From Sandaracinobacteroides sp964394815 (lineage in GTDB: Bacteria > Pseudomonadota > Alphaproteobacteria > Sphingomonadales > Sphingomonadaceae): 11,076 bases of DNA. A program made the translations under genes and the position numbers. How positions within the stretch are numbered: the stretch's first letter is position 1; each line of letters opens with the position of its first letter. Shown here in pieces: positions 6,970-11,076 of the stretch. The notes beneath the pieces are model-generated. The model was not told where the DNA came from. It searched no databases and worked only from the letters and a program-made list of their open reading frames with translations. Where the stretch lies: assembly GCA_964394815.1 (NCBI GenBank), contig CAYMZC010000087.1, forward strand, positions 1 through 11,076, given 5' to 3'.

Positions 6970-7605
6970 GTGCCGCTGATTGCAGTCGATGGCCCGGCGG
7001 CTTCGGGAAAGGGCACGATCGCCCGCGCCCTCGGCCGGCATTTCGGTGTCCCCCATCTCGACACGGGCGCACTTTACCGTGTCGTCGCCCTGTCGGCGCT
7101 TCGCGCCGGAATCCCGCTCGAGGATGGCGCGCGGCTGGGCGATGCGGCCGCCGCGCTCGATCTTTCCCTGCTCGAAGACCCGGAGCTTCGCGCGGCCGGT
7201 ACCGGCGAGGCCGCCTCGCGCGTTTCGGCCCACCCGCAGGTGCGCCATGCGCTTCTCGCCTTCCAGCAGGGCTTTGCCGGCCAGCCCGGTGGCGCCGTGC
7301 TCGACGGGCGGGACATCGGCACCGTGATCGCGCCGCAGGCTGGCGCCAAGCTGTTCGTGACGGCAAGGCCTGAGATCCGCGCCCGCCGGCGATTTCTCGA
7401 ACTGGTAGCCGCCGGCCGGGACGTGACAGAGGATCGCGTGCTGGCCGACATCATCGCAAGGGACGCGCGCGACACTGGCCGCGCCGATGCCCCGCTCCGG
7501 CAGGCGGACGACGCCGACTTGCTAGACACGAGCGATTTGGATATAGCCGCAGCCGTTCGGCGTGCGATCGAGCTTGTCTCGGCGCGGCTGGACCGGAAAC
7601 CCTGA
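6970..7605 (+). CDS. cmk: (d)CMP kinase (cytidylate kinase)
   Basis: A 211-residue NMP kinase that phosphorylates CMP and dCMP with ATP, supplying CTP/dCTP precursors. The P-loop is GPAASGKGT (8-16). DTGALYR (31-37), LDGRDIGTV (111-119) and the lid region RDARDTGR (164-171) are all typical of Cmk, as is the LDTSDL near the C-terminus. The start is GTG at 6970, 4 bp after the peroxidase stop and without a clear Shine-Dalgarno, suggesting translational coupling. The protein begins almost at the P-loop strand as expected, so no upstream start is needed. The downstream partner rpsA is conserved across proteobacteria; the common upstream partner aroA is replaced here by the peroxidase gene. Confidence 0.95.
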   Translation: MPLIAVDGPAASGKGTIARALGRHFGVPHLDTGALYRVVALSALRAGIPLEDGARLGDAAAALDLSLLEDPELRAAGTGEAASRVSAHPQVRHALLAFQQGFAGQPGGAVLDGRDIGTVIAPQAGAKLFVTARPEIRARRRFLELVAAGRDVTEDRVLADIIARDARDTGRADAPLRQADDADLLDTSDLDIAAAVRRAIELVSARLDRKP

Positions 7606-7778
7606 TCCGTGCGGGTGCCCGCAGCCATTGGCTGCCGCGCGCCCCATTCGGCTTTTCAGGCCTTCGGGGCAATGATGCTTCCGGAAATGGCCTGAACCGC
7701 TTTCCGGGTTTCTGCCCGACAACTTCGCAAGACCGCCGGATACAACCGGCTGGCCTGCACATTGACGATAGGATCTAC
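7606..7778 (+). promoter_or_regulatory. Structured leader between cmk and rpsA
   Basis: This 173-bp spacer contains several perfect short hairpins. TGCGG/CCGCA (7610-7623) and GCAGCC/GGCTGC (7621-7635) share bases 7621-7623 and so exclude each other. CCGGAAA/TTTCCGG (7681-7707) encloses a 13-nt loop. GCCGG/CCGGC (7735-7750) encloses a 6-nt loop just upstream of the ribosome binding site AGGA (7770-7773). In E. coli, S1 represses its own mRNA through a hairpin-rich leader; a similar role here is inferred. None of the stems is followed by a U-run, so I do not call an attenuator. No clear promoter pair was found. Confidence 0.45.
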
Positions 7779-9488
7779 ATGGCTTCGACTGCAATGCCCA
7801 CCCGCGACGATTTCGCCGCCCTTCTCGACAAGTCGCTCGGTGAAAACCAGAGCTTTGAAGGCCGGGTGGTGAAGGGGCGGGTCACCGCCATCGAGAATGA
7901 TCTGGTGGTGATCGACGTGGGCCTGAAGTCCGAAGGCCGTGTTTCGATTCGCGAATTCACCCCGCCGGGCCAGTCCCCGCAAGTGTCTGTCGGCGATGAA
8001 GTCGATGTCTATGTCGACCGGGTCGAGAACGCCCATGGCGAAGCCATGCTCAGCCGGGACCGCGCCCGCCGCGAAGCCGCCTGGGACAAGCTCGAAGAGC
8101 AGTTCAACGCCGGCGAGCGTGTCGATGGCACCATCTTCGGCCGCGTGAAGGGTGGCTTCACCGTCGATCTCGGCGGCGCCGTCGCCTTCCTTCCGGGCAG
8201 CCAGGTCGATATCCGCCCCGTGCGCGACGTCACCCCGCTGATGGGCATTGCGCAGCCGTTCCAGCTGCTGAAGATGGACCGCAAGCGCGGTAACATCGTG
8301 GTCTCGCGCCGCTCCATCCTCGAGGAAACCCGCGCCGAAGCGCGCAGCGGCCTCATCCAGTCGCTGGCGGAAGGCCAGATCATCGAAGGCGTGGTGAAGA
8401 ACATCACCGACTATGGCGCCTTCGTCGACCTCGGCGGCATCGACGGCCTCCTCCACGTGACCGACATGAGCTACAAGCGCGTCGGCCACCCGAACGAAAT
8501 CATCAACATCGGCGACACCGTCCGCGTCCAGATCATCCGCATCAACCGGGATACGCAACGCATCTCGCTGGGCATGAAGCAGCTGGAAAGCGATCCGTGG
8601 GAAGGCGCCGAAGCCAAATATCCGGTTGGCGCCAAGCTCAAGGGCCGCGTCACCAACATCACCGAATATGGCGCCTTCATCGAGCTTGAACCGGGCATCG
8701 AAGGCCTCGTCCACGTTTCCGAAATGAGCTGGGTGAAGAAGAACGTCCACCCCGGCAAGATCGTGTCCACCAGCCAGGAGGTCGATGTCATCGTCCTCGA
8801 GGTGGATTCCGAGAAGCGCCGCATCAGCCTTGGCCTGAAGCAGGCCCAGCGCAACCCGTGGGAAGTCTTCGCCGAACAGCACCCCGTCGGTTCGATCGTC
8901 GAGGGCGAAGTGAAGAACTCGACCGAATTCGGCCTCTTCATCGGCCTGCCGGGCGACGTGGACGGCATGGTCCACATGTCCGACATCGCCTGGGGCGTCT
9001 CGGGTGAAGCCGCACTTGCGCTTCACCACAAGGGTGAAGTCGTGAAGGCCCAGGTGCTTGAAGTCGACATCGAGCGCGAACGCATCTCGCTCGGCATCAA
9101 GCAGGTTTCCGGCGAAGGCGCGGGCGCCACGGTTTCGTCCGGCGGCTTCGACATGAAGAAGAACGAGATCCTGACCTGCATCGTCCGCGAAGTCCGCGAA
9201 GGCGGCATCGAGGTGCAGGTTGGTGAAGACGGCCCGACCGCCTTCATCAAGCGTTCGGATCTCTCGCGTGACCGTGACGAGCAGCGCCCGGAGCGTTTCC
9301 AGGTCGGCCAGAAGGTCGATGCCATGGTCATCGGCTTCGAGCGTGGCAAGAAGCCCATGCTGTCGATCAAGGCGATGCAGATTGCCGAGGAAAAGCAGCA
9401 AGTGGCCCAATATGGTTCGTCCGACTCGGGTGCGTCGCTTGGCGACATCCTCGGCGCGGCCCTCAACAAGGCCAAGGACAGCGACTGA
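7779..9488 (+). CDS. rpsA: 30S ribosomal protein S1
   Basis: S1 binds mRNA at the 30S platform and promotes initiation on structured or weak-SD messages. The protein is 569 residues with six S1 (OB-fold) repeats at about 25-92, 111-177, 198-267, 283-354, 370-441 and 460-532. The third to fifth carry the strongest signatures (for example ITDYGAFVDLGGIDGLLHVTDMS split across 209-231, ISLGMKQ, ISLGLKQ, ISLGIKQ). The divergent sixth repeat is retained, so this is the full-length proteobacterial form. The start ATG 7779 has AGGA at 5-nt spacing; Met6 at 7794 is a less supported alternative. It follows cmk after a structured 173-bp leader and ends 49 bp before a strong terminator hairpin. Confidence 0.98.
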   Translation: MASTAMPTRDDFAALLDKSLGENQSFEGRVVKGRVTAIENDLVVIDVGLKSEGRVSIREFTPPGQSPQVSVGDEVDVYVDRVENAHGEAMLSRDRARREAAWDKLEEQFNAGERVDGTIFGRVKGGFTVDLGGAVAFLPGSQVDIRPVRDVTPLMGIAQPFQLLKMDRKRGNIVVSRRSILEETRAEARSGLIQSLAEGQIIEGVVKNITDYGAFVDLGGIDGLLHVTDMSYKRVGHPNEIINIGDTVRVQIIRINRDTQRISLGMKQLESDPWEGAEAKYPVGAKLKGRVTNITEYGAFIELEPGIEGLVHVSEMSWVKKNVHPGKIVSTSQEVDVIVLEVDSEKRRISLGLKQAQRNPWEVFAEQHPVGSIVEGEVKNSTEFGLFIGLPGDVDGMVHMSDIAWGVSGEAALALHHKGEVVKAQVLEVDIERERISLGIKQVSGEGAGATVSSGGFDMKKNEILTCIVREVREGGIEVQVGEDGPTAFIKRSDLSRDRDEQRPERFQVGQKVDAMVIGFERGKKPMLSIKAMQIAEEKQQVAQYGSSDSGASLGDILGAALNKAKDSD

Positions 9489-9537
9489 CGCCATCCGCGC
9501 CGGCCGGGCAGACAGTCCGGCCCGTGAACAGCAAAGG

Positions 9538-9567
9538 GGGGCGGCACTTCATGTGCCGCCCCTTTTT
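9538..9567 (+). terminator. Rho-independent terminator after rpsA
   Basis: A perfect 10-bp stem, GGGGCGGCAC (9538-9547) with GTGCCGCCCC (9553-9562), closes a 5-nt loop and is followed by TTTTT. Additional G and A residues just upstream can extend the stem. It separates rpsA from ihfB, implying that ihfB has its own promoter. A weaker 6-bp hairpin (GGCCGG 9502-9507 with CCGGCC 9517-9522) precedes it. Confidence 0.92.
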
Positions 9568-9584
9568 CCTTGGCGCAGAAGGCC

Positions 9585-9614
9585 TTGACCGCAAGAGCAT
9601 CGCATGGCCATATG
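9585..9614 (+). promoter_or_regulatory. Weak candidate promoter for ihfB
   Basis: TTGACC (9585-9590) followed after 18 bp by CATATG (9609-9614) lies between the rpsA terminator and ihfB. The -35 match is good but the -10 is poor, and the leader would be only about ten bases before the Shine-Dalgarno. Confidence 0.3.
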
Positions 9615-9620
9615 CAATTC

Positions 9621-9626
9621 AGGGGA
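9621..9626 (+). promoter_or_regulatory. Ribosome binding site that fixes the ihfB start
   Basis: AGGGGA lies 6 nt before ATG 9633. The frame is open further upstream to an ATG at 9570, but that would add 21 residues absent from the IHF family and would start immediately after the terminator U-run. Confidence 0.8.
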
Positions 9627-9632
9627 CTTGCC

Positions 9633-9914
9633 ATGATCAGATCAGAACTGGTTCAGAAGATTGCCGACGCCAACCCGCATCTCGGGTTGCGGGATGCCGA
9701 GCGTGTCGTTGCCACCATTCTCGATTCCATCACGGAACGCCTGGCGGAAGGTGGCCGCGTGGAGCTTCGCGGCTTCGGCGCCTTTTCCACCCGCAGCCGC
9801 GAGGCGCGAACGGGGCGCAACCCCCGCACCGGCGAAGCGGTCGAGGTGGAAGCCAAGCGCGTTCCCCACTTCAAGCCCGGCAAGGAACTGCGCGAGCGGC
9901 TCAACATGGACTGA
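9633..9914 (+). CDS. ihfB: Integration host factor subunit beta
   Basis: A 93-residue DNA-bending protein of the HU/IHF family (E. coli IhfB is 94). It begins MIRSELVQKIA, has the conserved GFGAFSTRSREAR core, the arm motif GRNPRTGE with Pro64 at the tip that intercalates DNA, and ends HFKPGKELRERLN. The match to IHF beta instead of HU or IHF alpha rests on the MIRSEL start, the VPHFKPGKELRERLN end and the rpsA-ihfB order known from other proteobacteria. It forms a heterodimer with IhfA, which is not in this window. A 6-bp hairpin with a GAAA tetraloop overlaps the stop codon. Confidence 0.95.
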   Translation: MIRSELVQKIADANPHLGLRDAERVVATILDSITERLAEGGRVELRGFGAFSTRSREARTGRNPRTGEAVEVEAKRVPHFKPGKELRERLNMD

Positions 9915-9928
9915 GGGCGAAAGCCCTC
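9913..9928 (+). terminator. Hairpin with GNRA tetraloop at the ihfB stop; possible weak terminator
   Basis: GAGGGC (9913-9918), GAAA loop, GCCCTC (9923-9928) is a perfect 6-bp stem that starts inside the TGA stop codon. It lacks a U-run, so it is at best a weak intrinsic terminator or a 3'-end stabilising structure. Confidence 0.4.
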
Positions 9929-10112
9929 CTCCGGCCTTCACTCTCTCCGCATGGCCGTGAGGGCATATGGATTGCATGGCGTTCTGACTGATCCGATTGT
10001 CAGCCTCGATGGCTCAGCCCCTTTCCATGGGCGACAACGCCGGCTGATCAGGCCCCCTCACCTTGCGCGGTTCAGCCTTGCCGCCTAGGGAAATCGCAGC
10101 CGGGCACATGAT
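9929..10112. other. Spacer between ihfB and tRNA-Leu with no convincing gene
   Basis: These 184 bp carry no supported gene. Small inverted repeats are visible (CTGAC 9984-9988 with GTCAG 9999-10003; AGCC/GGCT at 10002-10014). The best promoter guess for the tRNA is TTGCGC (10063-10068), 17 bp, then TAGGGA (10086-10091), about 20 bp before the tRNA; the -10 match is poor. Confidence 0.4.
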
Positions 10113-10199
10113 GCGGACGTGGCGAAACTGGCAGACGCAGCGGACTTAAAATCCGCTTCCCCACGGGGAGTGCGGGTTCAAGCCCCGCCGTCCGCACCA
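10113..10199 (+). tRNA. tRNA-Leu (anticodon UAA)
   Basis: An 87-nt class II tRNA. The acceptor stem GCGGACG (10113-10119) pairs with CGTCCGC (10189-10195), followed by discriminator A and an encoded CCA (10197-10199). The anticodon stem GCGGA/TCCGC (10140-10144, 10152-10156) holds the 7-nt loop CTTAAAA with anticodon TAA at 10147-10149. A long variable arm with CCCC/GGGG follows, and the T arm is GCGGG-TTCAAGC-CCCGC. The long variable arm and A73 discriminator agree with leucine; it reads UUA, and UUG by wobble, both rare in this high-GC coding sequence. No terminator stem is visible, only a T5 run at 10228-10232. Confidence 0.97.
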
Positions 10200-10248
10200 T
10201 ATCGGCCTTCCCTGCCTGTCCTTCCCGTTTTTCTCCCTCGGCGCGCCG

Positions 10249-10275
10249 CTTGCGAAGGCAGATGTCTTCGCCAAG
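10249..10275 (+). other. Hairpin in the leader of the universal stress protein gene
   Basis: CTTGCGAAG (10249-10257) pairs with CTTCG and, after one bulged C, CAAG (10266-10275), giving 9 bp around an 8-nt loop. It lies 57 bp before the usp start. No U-run follows, so its role is unknown; a factor-binding dyad or leader structure is possible. Confidence 0.35.
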
Positions 10276-10332
10276 ACTCTGGGCAATCCCGCCCGATGCT
10301 GGCAGAGGGCATCGCAGGAAACGGAGAGCGCC

Positions 10333-11076
10333 ATGCACATTCTCGTCACCAGCAACCTGTCCGCCGGATCGAGCCGGGCCGTCGAGCGCGCCTTTCAGCT
10401 GGCCGCGGATTCGGACGCGGCCCTGCGCATCCTCCATGTGGTGGACGAGGACGGGCCGCCCGCCCTGCGCGAACAGGCCATCGGGGAAGCACAGCGCCAC
10501 CTGAGGGCCGAAGCGGAGCGCGCCAGCGCCTGGTCGGGCATTGAGGCTTCCATCGAAGTGGTGGCCGGTTCCGTGCGGCGCGAAACGGCAATCCAGGCCC
10601 GCCAATTCGACGCGGATCTCATCGTCATGGGAGAGCATCACCCCGACAGGCGCCGCCCGGGCGCTTTCTCGCACACGCTGGCTGGCGCCATGCTTGCGGA
10701 GCTCGGCCGGCCGCTGCTGCTTGCGAAAGAGCCGGTGAATGGCGCTTATCCCGCAGCCGTCGTGGGTATCGACCTTTCGGTCTTTTCAAAGACCGCCCTG
10801 CGCGCCGCGCGCCGCTTTGCCCCGCAGGCGGTGCTGCACCTTGTCCATGCCTATGAAGTGCCCTTCAAGTCCTGGCTGACCGATGCAGCCTACGCCGAAG
10901 ACTATGCCTATGCCGAACGGCTCGAGTTCGACGAATATCTGGCCGAGGAAATGCAATGGCTGGAAAAGCGCGCCGTGGCTGCCGGCATTCCTGTCGAATT
11001 CATCCGCAGCCACCTCCACGAAGGAAAGCCGACGGATGCGCTGCGCACCCTACTAAAAAAAACCGACACACCAGAT
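10333..11076 (+). CDS. Tandem-domain universal stress protein (UspA family), 3' end outside the window
   Basis: 248 codons are present without a stop; the gene runs off the right edge. ATG 10333 is preceded by GGAGA at 5-nt spacing. The N-terminal Usp domain opens MHILVTSNLSAGSSRAVERA and includes FDADLIVMGEHH and LAGAMLAELGRPLLLAKEP. A second domain begins at about residue 141 (AAVVGIDLSVFSKTALRAA, then AVLHLVHAYEVP) and is cut in its last third. In the first domain the ATP-binding pattern G-x2-G-x9-G-S/T is degenerate: GEHHPDRRRPGAFSHT has His where the second glycine should be. So nucleotide binding, if any, may be confined to the second domain, whose motif lies beyond the window. Usp proteins are cytoplasmic and stress-linked; the specific role is unknown. 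Confidence 0.88.
   Translation, partial: MHILVTSNLSAGSSRAVERAFQLAADSDAALRILHVVDEDGPPALREQAIGEAQRHLRAEAERASAWSGIEASIEVVAGSVRRETAIQARQFDADLIVMGEHHPDRRRPGAFSHTLAGAMLAELGRPLLLAKEPVNGAYPAAVVGIDLSVFSKTALRAARRFAPQAVLHLVHAYEVPFKSWLTDAAYAEDYAYAERLEFDEYLAEEMQWLEKRAVAAGIPVEFIRSHLHEGKPTDALRTLLKKTDTPD

Noticed and set aside
7656..9494. A 612-codon open frame on the minus strand, antisense to the whole of rpsA
   Set aside because: rpsA is unambiguous on the plus strand, and GC-rich third positions routinely leave the antisense frame open. The antisense product is a His/Asp/Ala-rich string with no recognisable domain, and it has no credible start context.
10113..10199. tRNA-Leu as an integration site for a mobile element
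   Set aside because: The tRNA gene is intact, no integrase or partial tRNA copy is seen downstream within the window, and the neighbouring usp gene has ordinary composition until the last bases.

Overview
This window reads as an ordinary chromosomal, housekeeping stretch from a high-GC alphaproteobacterium. The signs are strong G/C preference at third codon positions, a 569-residue six-domain ribosomal protein S1, the cmk-rpsA-ihfB order and GTG starts at short gene overlaps. The S1 N-terminus resembles sphingomonad S1 proteins as I remember them, but that placement is a guess without a search. I see no insertion sequence, integrase, phage gene, CRISPR array or defence cassette.

Layout, left to right. 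The 3' part of priA (primosomal helicase, +) runs in from the left edge and ends tail-to-tail, with a 35-bp overlap, against a minus-strand pair: thpR (RNA 2',3'-cyclic phosphodiesterase) downstream of a tesA-like secreted SGNH esterase, joined by a 4-bp GTGA overlap. Divergent from tesA is a plus-strand pair, ybbA (ABC ATPase) and ybbP (FtsX/MacB-type permease), also joined by a GTGA overlap. The tesA|ybbA-ybbP arrangement is the one known from E. coli. The starts of tesA and ybbA are nearly superimposed on a tiny inverted repeat that can give a Shine-Dalgarno to each strand.

The ybbP gene is interrupted by exactly 100 N. The 55 bases before the N run are identical to the 55 bases after it. 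Merging the two copies removes 155 bases and restores one uninterrupted 848-codon gene, so the break is an assembly artefact and not a frameshift or pseudogene.

Next come a Bax inhibitor-1 family membrane protein closed by a strong rho-independent terminator, then a glutathione peroxidase-family thiol peroxidase, cmk, rpsA with a hairpin-rich 173-bp leader, a second strong terminator, ihfB, tRNA-Leu(UAA) with an encoded CCA end, and the first 248 codons of a tandem universal-stress-protein gene that runs off the right edge.

Functional themes are replication restart (priA), tRNA/RNA ends (thpR), envelope lipid or lipoprotein handling (tesA, ybbAP), membrane homeostasis and stress (BI-1, GPx, Usp), and nucleotide supply with translation and nucleoid architecture (cmk, rpsA, ihfB). 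No untranslated stretch exceeds about 200 bp. I did not find a convincing undescribed system. The items most worth checking are the false gap in ybbP, the shared start region of tesA/ybbA, and the structured rpsA leader.
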